Positions 32,016 to 49,725 of a DNA stretch of 64,000 nucleotides are shown one piece after another. A model generated the notes under the pieces. It worked only from the letters and a program-made list of their open reading frames with translations. It searched no databases and was not told where the DNA came from. The translations under genes were made by a program, and so were the position numbers. Numbering within the stretch: the stretch's first letter is position 1; each line of letters opens with the position of its first letter. This DNA comes from Turnera subulata. Taxonomy: Eukaryota; Streptophyta; Magnoliopsida; Malpighiales; Passifloraceae. The DNA is taken from assembly GCA_028386065.3 (NCBI GenBank), contig JAKUCV010006130.1:253882-317881 (forward strand). Reading direction: 5' to 3'.

Positions 32016-34963
32016 ATGAGCAAGCCTGTGGATTTAGCCAGCAAAGATAAGCTTGTAGGTGAGATCTTAATGCATTGAATGCGGGCCGCTATGGATACAT
32101 TTCTTTTAAGTATGATTGGTATTGATAGATACCAAAAAGTGTGTATTCTTCTTGTGATTATTTTCTGAATTCGATATTTCAATTTCTTGTTGGTGAAACA
32201 TGCCAGCCTCCAATTTATTTAACGTAGATATACCGCTTGAATCACTTATATCCAAACTGATAAAAAAAATAGTCATTTTTACCTTCTGACAGAAAATCCT
32301 CCAATTGATATTCCACCAAAGATATAAGTATTTCACTTCTCCTAGAAATTATTAGTTACTCATTCCTTAAAATCAGTTCACTTCCTCTAGAAATTATTAG
32401 TTACTCATTCCTTAAAATTATTTTTTCGAACTTGGGATATATTATCATAATTTTTTGGTGTGATTCTACTAAGTATCTTTCTTGATGCAATAAAGAAGTT
32501 CTAATATAACTGTGCCTCAATAAAGTTTATCAAATATTACAAGTAGGTAACATAAGTTGCAAGCTCAACTAAATTGTGTAGAATATTTGTCTTCCATATA
32601 ATGTAACTCATGCTTCACCATTTTAGATTCTTATCAAGTGTTGATATTGGAATATCTTAGTTCAATTATGTTTTTTTTTGTTTTCCCTCCTGGTTTCCGG
32701 CCTAATCCTCGACTAATCTAAAGTTAGATTTAATGTGATTTTAATTCTATATATCGTAACATAATTATGAAGTTTCGATGTAATTGGACGTGTTTAGAGA
32801 TTTATTAAGTAACATCGATCATCAAAACAATATAGGTTATATTTAAAGTTTCTCGATGTGAATATTATTTTTTATGATTCTAGTTCTATATATCGTAACA
32901 TAATAATAAAGCTTTGATATGATTAAATTTTCCAAAATATGTATTACATAGCAATAATAACATCAAAACTGTACAACATAATAGAATAATACTTTTCCAT
33001 ATATGGTAACTCGTTAAATCGAACCATTGATATTAAAAGTTTTCCAAATGGCCATAAGTTCGACCCGCGTGTGTGGGATTGAGTGTGGTTTGGGGTTGGA
33101 ATTGAGAGTAAATTCTAAAATTTTGATGTTTTTAAAAAAATTATTAGGATAAATGTATAACAAAGGTCATTGAAACTATACAGAATAATGATATTAAATG
33201 GAACTGTTCATATTAACAATTTTCTATAAGATTATGTGTACTAGTCTGTAGCATAATAATGAAGTTTTGATACAGGTGAATATTCAAAAGAAATTAATAT
33301 AATGATATTACATAATAACAAATATAAGTACTTTAGTTTCTTTTATTATTTTTAATAATGTTATTGTGAATTTAAATATGAATGAAGCAAAGAAATACTT
33401 TTTCAGTGCTTTTTGAAACTTCCCAAACTCACTAGCTTTGTCAGGTTCTAGTTTTGAGGTTTGTATTACAGTAGTTTGTAATATGGTAAAGGTAGATTTT
33501 TCTTTTATCACTTTTTATAAGCCATGTCTGCACAATGTCTAGATCTAATAAAACAACCCTGAAAGGATAGTTGATGGCTTAAAATGAAAACTATCTATAC
33601 AAATCCTTTGGGGGATGCATGTATCTGGACCTATTTACTATTTGAACAATTTCATTCCACAAATGTTAACAAACAAAAAATAGTTTTGGCTGTTGTGTAC
33701 CATTCCAAATATGATTTTTAAACATTATTATCTTTATAATTTTTAAATTACTAATATATGATTGGTAGGTTTCTTTCAAAATTCTCTTATTCTTGTAATA
33801 CATTGAATATACATCCCTATATTTTGCACAACACAGGGAATACTTCACTTGATGTTATGGAGGCACCTCAAGCACAAGGAAAATTGACTCCTACCAACAC
33901 AAAACAAGTTTCCCGTGGAGGTGAAGAGTTTGTGAAAGCCCTGCGTGCAATGCCAACAAACTATTTGCCTGTAAGCTCACAAAATCCTTTGTTAATTTGA
34001 GTTCAAGCCCATAACAGAGAAGTGTAATTTTTGTTTGTCTTCAGGAGCGAAAGCCAGCAGAGGCAACCCATGAATGGATAGGAACCAATGTTGCAAAAGT
34101 ATTTGATGGGGTTCGGCGCACTGGAAAAGTTAGAGGATATAATGCTGAAAATAAAGGTTTCGAGGTAGTGAACTCTCTATGTGACAAATTACATGTCGTT
34201 TTGTCAAAAAACAAACTCAACTTAAAAGCTTAAATTTCTTGGTTGAGTTGGTACTTTAATTTAGTCTTATTCTAAAAGAAACTTAGTGAATCGTTCCACC
34301 AATGTATGTGCATCTCACATGATGTATAAGTGGTCTCCATATTATTTCAAACTCGAATTATCACATTGTTAATGTTAGGTTTAATTTTCAGTTGGTACCT
34401 GACATATAATAGAGAGGAAAAGTTGGTTAACTTATTGTATATTATTAAGTAGAAAGCATTTTCATCTTTGATCATCTCGACGTGAGTGCACACTTTTTCA
34501 TTTTGCCTAGGTCGATTGGAGATTAATGCCTAAGATATGAAAGATTGCACTTGTAGTTAGTGTTGTCTATGCTTCTAATTAGGCCATGATTGTACAACCG
34601 GATATAAATTGATTATCAGTCATTCAATTCACGACTAGAGTGAACTAGCCAATGGTTTGTGGTTATGGCACGTAGGATTGGTAATTTTATAAGAAAAAAC
34701 ATCACTCTAATAATTTTTTTGGGTTACGCTACGCAGATTGTTTATGAAGACGGATTCAGTGAGATCGTTGATAGGGGTGAATTTTTCCGAATCATAGTTC
34801 CTCCCAAGATTGTCATTAACCTTGGTAATTTGAAAGCAAGGTAAGCTCATGCTATCATATATATATGTTTTTACAAGAGTCTCTTACATTATAAATTATC
34901 AATCACATACTATATATCTCATTTACTAACCCTGATAATTTGAAAGTAAGGTAAGCTGATGCT

Positions 34964-35009
<46 letters not shown>

Positions 35010-35888
35010 TTTACAACAGTCTGTTAAATTATAAATTGTTAATCATATCTCATTTACTCTTAGTTCGATGGTAACTTTTTTAACTTCTAATGACAAAATT
35101 TTGCCCGTGAAATTATTTAAATGTGTGTGGGAATATATATAATTTAAGATGTGAGTGGGGATAACATCTTCCACATTATCTACATATGCATGCGGCAAAA
35201 TGCCTGGTTAATTAATGATGTGTATATTTGTGTGAATCAAGTTTGTTTATGGATTATCGATGTTAAAGTAACCACATTTCATACAATAATGATCCTTTTC
35301 CTTGAGCGAAAAGTGGCGATATCACAGAGGAAAGACGAATAAATTGCCCGCATCTTATGCGTGCATGTTATCGAATAGTGAGGACAAATGTATGCACCAT
35401 CGAATGTGCATGGCATCCAATAGAACATGAATGTTGCAACTCGAACTCAATTGTTTCTTCCCCAAACACTTCTAGTTCCTTCTAGTTCTAGAAATCAAAT
35501 TTGAGGAAGAATAACAAGATAACTATTTTAGACGGAGATATTGCTAGGAAGAATAACAAGATAACTATTTTAGACTTTTGTTCCATGTAACGTACCAAAA
35601 TGAAAGTATATATTGACTAGTTTCGGATCCCATGAAATGTGATTATAGGATATCTATTTAAATTTAAGAACTATATTGCTGTTTAATCTTTTTGTTTAAC
35701 ATGTAAATTTCAGGATTGATGAAGAGAAAAAAGGGAAGAAATTTGGAGAGGAAGATTATGAACTCCCAAGGGCACTCCCAATAGATGAGCCCAAGAAAAA
35801 GAAACCAAGAACTAGATCATCGCAAAACCAAGATTATGTACCCTTGGCAATCAGGGAGAAGAAGAGGGATGAATACTACTGGTACTAG
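32016..35888 (+). CDS. Small Tudor-like (PTM/DIR17-type) domain protein
   Basis: Five exons, 32016-32058, 33837-33970, 34045-34164, 34737-34840 and 35714-35888, join in frame into 191 residues. Introns are up to 1.8 kb and AT-rich. The central region WIGTNVAKVFDGVRRTGKV, then GYNAENKGFEIVYEDGFSEIV, has the five-strand Tudor-like pattern seen in plant PTM and 'dirigent protein 17'-type proteins: (V)xKxFDG...G.V..Y......Y.VVYEDGD.E. The C-terminus is basic (KKKKPRTRSS) and could be a nuclear localisation signal. The first exon is only 14 codons, and its ATG choice rests on phase agreement. A chromatin-reader or nuclear role is inference only. Confidence 0.7.
32342..32418 (+). repeat. Intronic 32-bp direct repeat, period 45
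   Basis: The unit starting CTAGAAATTATTAGTTACTC occurs perfectly at 32342-32373 and 32387-32418, inside intron 1 of the Tudor-like gene. Confidence 0.9.
34815..35058 (+). repeat. Duplicated exon/intron junction with microsatellite
   Basis: About 110 bases spanning the end of exon 4 and its splice donor (donor GT at 34841) are repeated 110 bases downstream (donor-like GT at 34951, context AAAGTAAG|GTAAGC). The second copy is expanded by an (AT)n run at about 34966-35006. The repeat includes the coding phrase NLKA and the donor, so a second usable 5' splice site may exist. Confidence 0.8.
35504..35575 (+). repeat. 30-bp direct repeat, period 42
   Basis: The unit starting AGGAAGAATAACAAGATAAC occurs at 35504-35533 and 35546-35575, just upstream of the last exon of the Tudor-like gene. 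Confidence 0.9.
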
Positions 35889-36687
35889 ATAGTTAGAATC
35901 GGTCCATCTTCTAATTCGGTTAGGTCAGCATCTCTTCACTCCCCCATATAATGAACAATATTCAAGTTAATTCATAAAACTATATTGTATTGGAGCTAAT
36001 TAAAGTAGCTTTTTTGTGGAATTATTTTTCTTTCAATGTAGGTTTATCCAAACATCAAGTCAATAAGAGTAAGGATATGATGAGCAAAGAGAAACTAAAT
36101 CAGTAAAAGTTTTATCAGCTTCAAAAAAATGCAGATTTGGCTTCGCTAGTGGTCTTCTTCTCATTTGTGACCTCATGTCACTTTGAATGAACTATATATG
36201 AACTCCCTGATATATTTTCTGGTTTTTCTTTTTGCTTGGTGAAGACTTTAAATTTGAAAATGATTTGGTGAAATTTGCTTAAGTGAAAACATTATTTACT
36301 ATATGCTTGACTTTCAGGTTTTAACCCATTCAGCTGGATAGTTATAAAACTCTTGGATAGTATCTAGCACACTATTTTTTAGACTAATATTTTTTATGCT
36401 ATTATCCTTCGAACAGTTAGAGTTGGAAGTTTAAACAGCCAATATATAAAACTTGAAAATAATGGATTACATGCAAAAGAGGAATAGATATTATCATAGT
36501 TTGTCTTTAGGGTTGGAAATCTCAGATTAGAGTGATAATTTTGAACCCAAACAGCCATCTTAGAGACTCTCCTAGTTGGTAGATGAGTTAAATGTTCTGT
36601 GGCAAATTACTATTTACTAGTATCAAAGTCGACTTGCTTGACTAATATTCAGTTCGAGCGAAATCAATTCAACTCACTAAAGAGTAA
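35889..36687. other. Spacer before solo LTR 1
   Basis: The 3' flank of the Tudor-like gene. AT-rich, with no gene or repeat boundary recognised, ending in AGTAA (36683-36687), the left target duplication of the solo LTR. Confidence 0.5.
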
Positions 36688-37016
36688 TGTAACAGCCCGG
36701 GTAAAAATTTTGGATTTTTACCGGACTGTAAAAGTCTATTTACCGTGATTTACTGTTGAATTAATCTTGGGTAATTAATTCAAGGTAAATCGGAGTCGTT
36801 TCTCGAAACCGAGAGTTTTCCCGCGCTCGTGATTTTCCCGTGTATTTTTCGGAACTAAGTTGGTATTTTTCGGGTTTCGGAATTTCTCGGAAAATCATAC
36901 CGGAAAATAACTGAGGAGGTATCTGTTATTTTCTGGTCCGGATCGGATTCGCCCGTAATATGGACGGATTGAATTATTTGAGTTTCACATGTTAAATAGT
37001 AAAACACAGTTTATAA

Positions 37017-37340
37017 AAAGGAAGGAACCGGTGGAGAAGGAGAGGAAGAGAGGAAGGGAAGGAAAAAAAGAAAGGAGAGAAAAAAAGAGAGAAAAAGAAA
37101 AAAAGAGAGAAAAAGAAAAAAAAAGAGAGAAAAGGAAAAGAGAGAAAAAATAAGAAAGGAAAAAAAAGAAAACAGAAAAAGAAAAAAAATACAGAGAGAG
37201 AGGAAGGAAAAAAAAAGAAGAAGAAATAAAAGAAATTCAGAAAAAAAGAAAAGAAAATAAGAAAAACAAAGAAAAGAAAGGAATTAAGAAAATTCGGAAA
37301 AAAAAAGAGAAAAGAAGAAAAATGGAAGAAAATGAAGGAG
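37017..37340 (+). repeat. About 320-base purine (A/G) tract in solo LTR 1
   Basis: Almost pure A and G on the plus strand. The minus-strand open frame at 36992-37378 (F/S/L-rich) is a composition artefact. The corresponding pyrimidine tract on the plus strand of copy 2 lies at about 58441-58655. Confidence 0.9.
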
Positions 37341-38628
37341 TAAACAGTTGCCAACCGGAGCACCCTGCTACTGTTCACGAGGTAGCGTTCCCGGCCTCCT
37401 CTCGCCGCACCGACACCACCACCGTACTCGCAGGGCCGACGCGACCTCAGCCCCGCTGTCGCCGTCGAGTTCCGCCGCTTCCACCGCCGTCACGCGCGCT
37501 TGACCCGAGCTGCGACCCGCGGATCTGCTTCAACCTCGCAGCTGCCGCCTCACGCCGCCGCCTCGCGCCGAGCTAGCACCGCCTTGGAGTCGCCTTCGTC
37601 CGCCGCTGCTGAGGGCGTGCTCACTCGTCCATCCCCGCCTCGTACACGCCGTCGTCGTTGCAGACCCGAGGTGAGCAGCCTGTGACCCGCGTCCGACCCG
37701 CTTCGATTGGTCGGGTCGCGTTTCTGGTTATGGGTTTCGCTGGGTTGGGCTGAGTGGTGCTGGGCCTGACCTTGGGTTGGGTCTGGGCTGCACTATTCAT
37801 GGCCCAGCCCGTCTTTTAAAAAAAAAACATATTTATATATATGTATTATTAATTAGTCTGATATATATAATTTTGGAAAAAAAATATATAGTTATTTTGA
37901 GTAAATTAATGCCAATTTAAATCTGGTATTTTTTTTTAAATATAAATATATTTACTTGGTTAAATAATTAAGTTTTGTTTTGGAAACTATTATTAAATTG
38001 GAAAAATATATATGTAACTTGAAAATAATTTCTGTAAATTTAATATATATATTATTTCGACTGGAAAATTATGATTATGGTATATGTATATGAATATGTA
38101 TTTTGGAAATTAAAGGTAATTATAATTTTGGTGTTGGAAAATATTATGTATATTTAGGAGGAAAAAGATAAATACTATATAAACAATTTCTGAAAATTAT
38201 AAATAGGTTATTAATTTCTGGAAAATTATGATGATTCTTATTTTGGAAATTATAATTATTTAATGGAAATATTTTGAAAGAGTTTTAATTAAAGTATAGT
38301 ACCGAAATTATATTCGGAAATACGTTCGGTAAATTATTTTCGATAAAAGATAATAAATAAAAGACATGTAATCGGGATGAGTTATTACGCATTTTGGGCA
38401 TCATAGTGTACCGAATATGTGCATTTATGTGTATGTATGATTTTGTTGTATAGGTTTTTGGATATCGGGCAGTTTCCCGAGGAGCCGGCGTCGTACCGGT
38501 CATAGTTTCCGAAGTTGAGTAATCGGCCAAGGTGAGGATGGATTTCCTTCAATATGTGCCTATATTACTCGGTTATTATGTTTTGATGATTGTGCATTGT
38601 CGATTGTTGCTTTTGCTGTGTTTTGGTT

Positions 38629-38951
38629 CGGGATGTTTATCCCGGTATTCTGTTTGGTTTTTGGGATGTTCATCCTCGTATTGATTTTCTGTGTCGTTTG
38701 GAATAAGTAAATGGAATTAATAATGAATAGTGACAAGGATGTCGATCCTTGGTATTTTGGTTAGGGATGTCGATCCCTGAGTTTGGTTTTCGATGACGGT
38801 AATATAATTGTCACGTGGTAAGTAGAGGTACGACCGGATGGTTTGTGACTGTTTTGTGGTGCCATGATCTGGGTTACTTGTGATGGGCATGTTGATGCCG
38901 GTTTGATTGGGATGTTGATCCCTGAGTTTGATATTGGGATGTTGATCCCGG
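38629..38951 (+). repeat. Micro-hairpin series in solo LTR 1
   Basis: Stem-4-nt loop-stem units occur at 38629-38644 (CGGGAT/ATCCCG, loop GTTT), 38664-38675 (GGAT, GTTC), 38734-38751 (CAAGGAT/ATCCTTG, GTCG), 38763-38778 (AGGGAT, GTCG), 38886-38899 (GGCAT/ATGCC, GTTG), 38909-38922 and 38936-38949 (GGGAT, GTTG). The last three recur after the N gap in a probable false duplication. Confidence 0.85.
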
Positions 38952-38963
38952 NNNNNNNNNNNN
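38952..38963. other. 12-N gap with identical 83-bp flanks
   Basis: Bases 38869-38951 and 38964-39046 are identical as read by eye. Two contig ends that overlap but were not merged would give exactly this, so the second copy is probably not real. Confidence 0.75.
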
Positions 38964-39608
38964 CTGGGTTACTTGTGATGGGCATGTTGATGCCGGTTTG
39001 ATTGGGATGTTGATCCCTGAGTTTGATATTGGGATGTTGATCCCGGGTTCTTTTTGATCTGGCACCAGGAACAGGTTGATAACCTGGTACGACCCTAGCT
39101 TATCCGTGACGGGGCCCGGAAAGATAAAATTGGATAATTGGATTTTTATTGAGTCTTTTCGATTTTTGGTCGAGTCTTTTGGTTGGGCTGTTTAGCCTAT
39201 GTTTTTGGACCTTGAGTATTTTAGTGTCCATATTGATGGTCTTTCCATTGTCGTGAGCACTTCGGACTCACCCCTCACCTGCGGGCTTTCATCCCGTAGG
39301 ATGAGTTGTTCATTGTACAGGTTGATGCATTCCAGACAGGCTGTGACGTTTCCCTTGGACGGGCTTGGATCCATAGTTTGCATCTATTACGCATACAGTG
39401 TTAGTGAGTTATTTAAGTCTTCCGCTGTGCATGTTTTTATTAATGTTGGGCCATTGGGCCGGTTGAGATTTTATTATTGTTTTTATGGGCTGTTGAGCCC
39501 GGATATTTGTTGATTACACTGTATGCTGAGTCATGTTGGGTTGGGTTGTCACAGTTCCGGCTCGTGTTTATTGTGTACGGTAAATTCGGGTCGGGGCGCT
39601 TCAAGTAA

Positions 39609-40704
39609 AGTAATTAAAGCTCTCCCAGAAACATGAAGTATAAGAATTTACTAATAACTAAGTGCTTTCCCTTAATTGTAGCCATCAAGTGTATTTTTTT
39701 TTTTTTGTCTCCCTGGCACTGAAACATAACTACGATTCTTTTACCGTCCTTAGATCCTAAAAGTTTTAAGTTCTAAAAAATCTTAAACTCTAAACTTTAC
39801 TTACAAATAAAAAAAATGAATTCTAAATTTAAATACTCTAAATTTTAAACTTCAAACTCTAATCTTAGAAAAATAAACTATAAAATTCTAAAACCTAAAT
39901 CTTAAACCATTAATCTTAAAATATTAAATCATAAATTCTAAATTTATAAACCATAAAATCCTAAATTTAAAACTTCTAAACCTTAAAATCTCTCTATATT
40001 TTAGAACTTTAAATATTAAAATCTATAAACTGCAAAATTTTAATTCTTAAAATTTAAACACTAAATCTTAAAATTTAAAACTCCAACCTTCAAGACTCTA
40101 AAATTTACATTGTAAATCCAAAAAATTCTAAAAATTAAACCATAAATGACCCTCAAATCCTTAAATTTTAGAATTTAAAATTTTAAACTTATTTAGGAAT
40201 TCAACCAGTATTCCTATTATAGTTCCAACCCGACTGACTATCTTGTTGATAATTTATAAATATTATTATAAGTGCTCGCTGCACAGTGGATCTAAGGAAC
40301 CTCCACTTAATCTAAACTTTATTTAAAAAAAATAATAAGCAGCTTAGTAGTTTGGCGGGTAAATTATAACAACTAAGGTTAAGGTTTTAAGATTTTAGAA
40401 TTTAATATTCTTTGTTTAGATTTTAGAATTTTAAGATGGCGTTAGCCAATTTAGACGATCTTAAACGAGAATTACATTAGGCAAAGGCCCAAAAGGATAT
40501 AAGCCATCTGCGAAACGGAGTCGTTTTCTTTGGAAACACGAGTAACTGTAATAACGACTCGTTAACTGTGGAGCTGCTCCCGGTCTTGGAATCCAGAATC
40601 TGGAACTGCCAGACTAGCTTCACACCAAGAACCCTAACTCTTTTGGATCCAAGTCAAAAACCCTAACTCTGTGATTCGAGTCCAAGTCGATTGAATTGGA
40701 CTCA
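39609..40704. other. AT-rich degenerate repeat and GCN5 promoter
   Basis: From about 39760 to 40190, TCTAAA/TTAAAATCTAAA-like phrases recur in degenerate form (for example AAACCTAAATCTTAAACC), resembling heavily mutated plant telomere-like or simple repeats. From ~40440 the sequence is mixed and probably holds the GCN5 promoter and leader. Confidence 0.55.
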
Positions 40705-45681
<4,977 letters not shown>

Positions 45682-46830
45682 TGACATATACGATGAGTGT
45701 ACATACAATCCACACCACAATCCCGAGGCTATCGATTTATTATAATGCACTAGTACGTGTATCTCTTATTGTTAATGAATCCTCGTCGGCATAGTCTGTG
45801 TAATTTAAACCGTTGTCTGAGCGGATTAGGTTATTGAGCATTTGCCTTTGATTTTAAGTCAAGTTCCCTAATCTTTGATTTTTGGGGATAAGTGGTGATT
45901 CTTAATAATCCTTGGTTATTCGTAAATCCTAACAACAGGTTATAAAAGGTAATGGAAAAATCTTATCTATCTAGTCATAAAAGGCGGAAGTGATGATTTT
46001 ATGTCTTTCACCTGTAGTTTCTGGTTAACTGGACCAGACAGCAGAAAATAGCTGCCTTCCTTTCACATATTTCAAATCCAGCCTCCCATGTTTGAAAGAG
46101 AAACCGGATTGCAGAATAATGGCTCTCCTTTTTCTTTCTTAAATTCTAGAAGGTATTGGTTTAACGACCTGAGGACTAAAATAAATCTACATATAACTAT
46201 ATTCCGGTGTAGGATTATAGAATATTGCCTTCATCTGTTTTTTTTGTAGTTCAACTGAGAAGTGCGAACCACTCCCTGATCTGCGTCTGACCACTTTGTA
46301 AATTACCTGCTGGCCATTGGACCGGGTCAAACCCCAATTTGATCCGGTCAAGCCTCGTCCAAACTGCTCAATTTAACATGTTTATTTTTACGTTCATCTA
46401 CAATTTAATCCTCGATTCATGAAAAGAATCAATCCAACGAATTCATATCCTTCGAGAATACACCTCAGTTTATGAACTTTGTTCAAATACAAGTCTGATG
46501 TAGGATCCATTTTTGGTTGAACCCATGATGTTCCCATTCTTCGACAAAAAGAAAAGAAAAGATGTTCACATTTCACACAAGCTCGTAGCTACGGCAGGTT
46601 TCATTTTTAGGATCTTGTACTAGATTTCAAGAACCTACCACTCAGGTTGTGAAAATTGTACTTTGCGACGCTAAGACTACGGAGAACATAAGGAAAAATA
46701 AAAAGAATCCACTGTCCAGAAAGGGCTTTTTATTACCATGAATAAGAAGACCCAGTACAAAACAAAACTAAGTTAATTCTTTAAACCAGTTATTGTAAAA
46801 AAAGCCCTGACGTTTTTGCAACAATCTACT
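45682..46830. other. Convergent spacer between GCN5 and bZIP genes
   Basis: Holds the 3' ends of two convergent genes. No gene or repeat is recognised; short frames lack domains. Confidence 0.5.
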
Positions 46831-49725
46831 TCATTTCTTCAGATTATCATTCGCAACAGTGTGAGGCAGCCCAGGTTCACACACCGGCAACGGCCCGCCT
46901 GGACCAACAGTAGGACCAATCTGCTTCTGTACATTGTGCATTGCAGGCATATTCCCCACACTAGGTCCATTGGATGGTAGTTGCATAGGGGTCATTCCCC
47001 CCACATTACTTGTTCCATTATCAATGTGTGGATTTGTGGGAAGAGGAACCAGGTTGCTGTTGGGGAAGTTATTGTTCAGCCCCTGGAGATGCGGAGCAGC
47101 AGCTGGCATAGGAGGAACTGGCTGGTGAAAGTATTGGTTGGCGTTTGCTTGCATTGGACCAGCATTATTTGCAGATGAATTCATCTGGCCACTGACAAAC
47201 TGCATTCCCATACCGGGCATATTGGGCCTTGCCAGAATCATAGGGTTCAAACCTGTAACTCGTTTAACTTGCTCCTCGGCCATCTTCACCTGGAAAGTTC
47301 ATATAACATACATACCTGATAAATTTTATCAGTATAAACAAAAATGAACATTAACAGAGAGTATAGCATTTTACGGCCAAGCAATTTAATAGAAGAACAT
47401 CTCAAACACTATCAACAATTATGAAGCAACGAGTATAAGCATTGATGACAACCACATGAACTACTTCTACTCAAGCGGTATTATGAATTGCACAAGTTTC
47501 CCCCACATCAGGCACATTCATGGCCATGAATGCTTGTGCATACAGATTCACTTGCCTTTGGACATCTTTAAAGGCATACAAAGATTTCAACACAAACATC
47601 GTGCCTTGTAACATCACTCCCTGACGCATGAAGTCCGAAAGAAAGTTTAACAATTTCGTTACCAATAATGAGCATATACATACCAATTTCCAACACACTT
47701 ACAAAGACATTAAATGTCCCAAAAAAAAATAAGCAAGTGCTAAGTAACTTACCTTTGCTCTTAACGTTTCTATATCAGCCTTCAAAATTCTGTTATCAAC
47801 AGAAGCCTCATCGCACTTTTGATTTATATCAGTGAACCGAGTTAGCAAGGAAGTGCGCTCATCCCTCAGTGCACCAACCTATTTGGTACCATACACAAAT
47901 ATGTTATTTTCTTCAAGAATATAAAAGAACAACAATTCACAGATGAGCACAGGAGAACAGCATAACACAAACCTGTGTTTCAAGGTCAGACAGTTGCTCC
48001 TGTTTTCTTCTTCTAGAGCGTCTTGCTGACTCCCGATTTGACTGCATCCTGTGACATTTTCATCGAGACGGAAGCATTTTAAAGGACCAAATTTAAGGGT
48101 GAATAGAGTTGCTTACAAAGATACTAATATGCAGAATTTAAGCAGTTCATTCCAAAACTTAACAGGGAGATACACACCCCAGTTGACACACAATCAACAT
48201 TCACATCTAGAGGAAAAAACAGTAGTTTTACAAGACCATGCAATATCATTAACAGAGTTGGTCTCTCGTCACAAACTCAAGAAAAAACCTACCCACGTGG
48301 ATTCCTTGAGAGAATAGCGATGAAACCATGCATGGAAACAATATAAAGATTCAAAGGATAAACCAAGAAAACAATCTCATCAGAACCAAGTATTCATGGG
48401 TATAACAAACAGCGCCTTACCTCCTTGCACGTTTAGCATCAGCAGGGTCCGCAAGTCCATTAGTTTCTGTTTCTCCTTCAAGGTCATCATCATCAGAATC
48501 ATCTCTAGATGACCCACTAGTTGCTTGCCTTACGAGCACTTCTTGTTTTCTCTGCACAGCAGGTAAAGCAGGAGCATCAAGTGATCCACCATCAGTCTGA
48601 CTTTGTTCCCTTAAGGCAGTAGGACCAGTACCTAAATAACAGTTAAAAGTCTTTATGACACTAACTTCAGAATCAAAGTACAAATCAGAGCAGTTAAAAA
48701 GTATGAGAAATCACCAAACCAATGTTGATAAGAATCATGAATAAAGCAAAGCCAACCAATCAAACAGTAGTAATACACCTGATGCCAGCAAACGAATATG
48801 GAAATCAAAATACGACGTACACAGCTCTACTTGACTAGGACAGAAAATGCAAGGTTGTGGCCTATCAGGCCCCATTTCTGTTATAAGGAATAAAGAAAAT
48901 CAGGGTTGTATTAATCAGCCCTAACGTAGATTCAGTCACAGCTTCTAAGGTTGCAATGTTTTTCAAGATCACAAACCATATGCAAGTGAAAGTTTCACTT
49001 CGTCTCTAAGAGCAATTAAACTATCAGCAATTCGCATTTAACAACGTCAATCATCAGACATTCACGAAATTAAGAACATTTTTTTTTCCTGTAAAGCTAC
49101 ATCGGGAAAGGGTAATCTTACGAAGATTTAGCGATCCCGGCAAAGAATTCATCCTGGCCAGCATTTGATCCTCAGGTACCGGAGGGAAATCTTCGGGTTT
49201 TACGCTCGATGCCTGCATTAATCGCGTTATTCCGATCTTCAATTAAAACATCGCAAGGAAGCACCAAAACGGAATCGTATATGCAAGTACGTTACGTACC
49301 CGAGACATGGCCACGGCGGCGCAGGCGAGATCGAGCTTGGACTTGAGAAAGGCGCGGTACTCATCGGAGTCGGCCGGGACCGACGGATTGCCGCGATCCA
49401 GCAACGGCCGAGGATGGGGAAGAGGATGCTGCTGGTGCAGTTGTTGTTGTTGTTGCTGTTGGAGGTGAGGTTGAGGACGGGAAGGACTGATTTGAGGCTT
49501 TTTCACCTCCATGACGTCGTCGTCGAGGAGCTTCGATGAGGCTACCGAGGCGGCGGCGGCGGCCTTGGCCGTGCTTTCGCTGGCGGCAGATGAGGCGGAG
49601 GAGGAGGAGGAGCCGGTGAATTCTTCTAGAAACTGCTCCAGCGCCCACTGTGACGCGCTACGGTTCATCGTCGGAGTAGGTTGCCAGAATGGATCGGTGT
49701 CGTCCACTGAGAACACACTGTTCAT
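46831..49725 (-). CDS. Group C bZIP transcription factor (bZIP10/25, CPRF2-like)
   Basis: Six exons on the minus strand (49725-49300, 49212-49122, 48631-48421, 48048-47973, 47878-47753, 47289-46831) join in frame into 462 residues. The N-terminus [14 protein letters not shown] and the motif [11 protein letters not shown] are group C signatures, followed by a poly-Q stretch (~95-105). The basic region NRESARRSR has Asn247-x7-Arg255. The zipper begins Leu265, with Leu272 and Leu279, and continues into a long coiled coil ([25 protein letters not shown]) typical of this group. The C-terminal 140 residues are P/N/M-rich and probably disordered. Acidic Ser-rich [15 protein letters not shown] lies just before the basic region, a possible CK2 site. 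These factors dimerise with group S1 bZIPs in energy and amino-acid signalling. Confidence 0.95.

Larger units (their letters stand above)
36688..39603 (+). mobile_element. Solo LTR, long-LTR retrotransposon family, copy 1
   Basis: Starts TGTAACAGCCCGGG and ends GGGGCGCTTCA. It is bounded by perfect 5-bp duplications AGTAA (36683-36687 and 39604-39608). Length is 2.9 kb including a 12-N gap. No protein domain is present, and no shorter direct terminal repeats were seen, so a solo LTR left by LTR-LTR recombination is the simplest reading; a large non-autonomous element is the alternative. Internal order: conserved left arm (to 36950), purine tract (37017-37340), GC-rich module (37345-37700), AT-rich stretch, micro-hairpin series (38629-38949), conserved right arm (39200-39600). 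Long LTRs of this kind are typical of Ty3/gypsy chromoviruses; the lineage is inferred. Confidence 0.85.

Noticed and set aside
36992..37378. 128-residue minus-strand frame rich in F, S and L
   Set aside because: It is a translated purine tract inside the solo LTR.
39199..39513. Frame shared by both solo LTRs (STSDSPLTCGLSSRRMSC)
   Set aside because: It is conserved because the DNA is the same repeat; frames diverge outside a short core, contain no domain, and the region is LTR.
47471..47698. Minus-strand frame in a bZIP intron
   Set aside because: Lies wholly between exons 5 and 6 of a gene that closes in frame without it.
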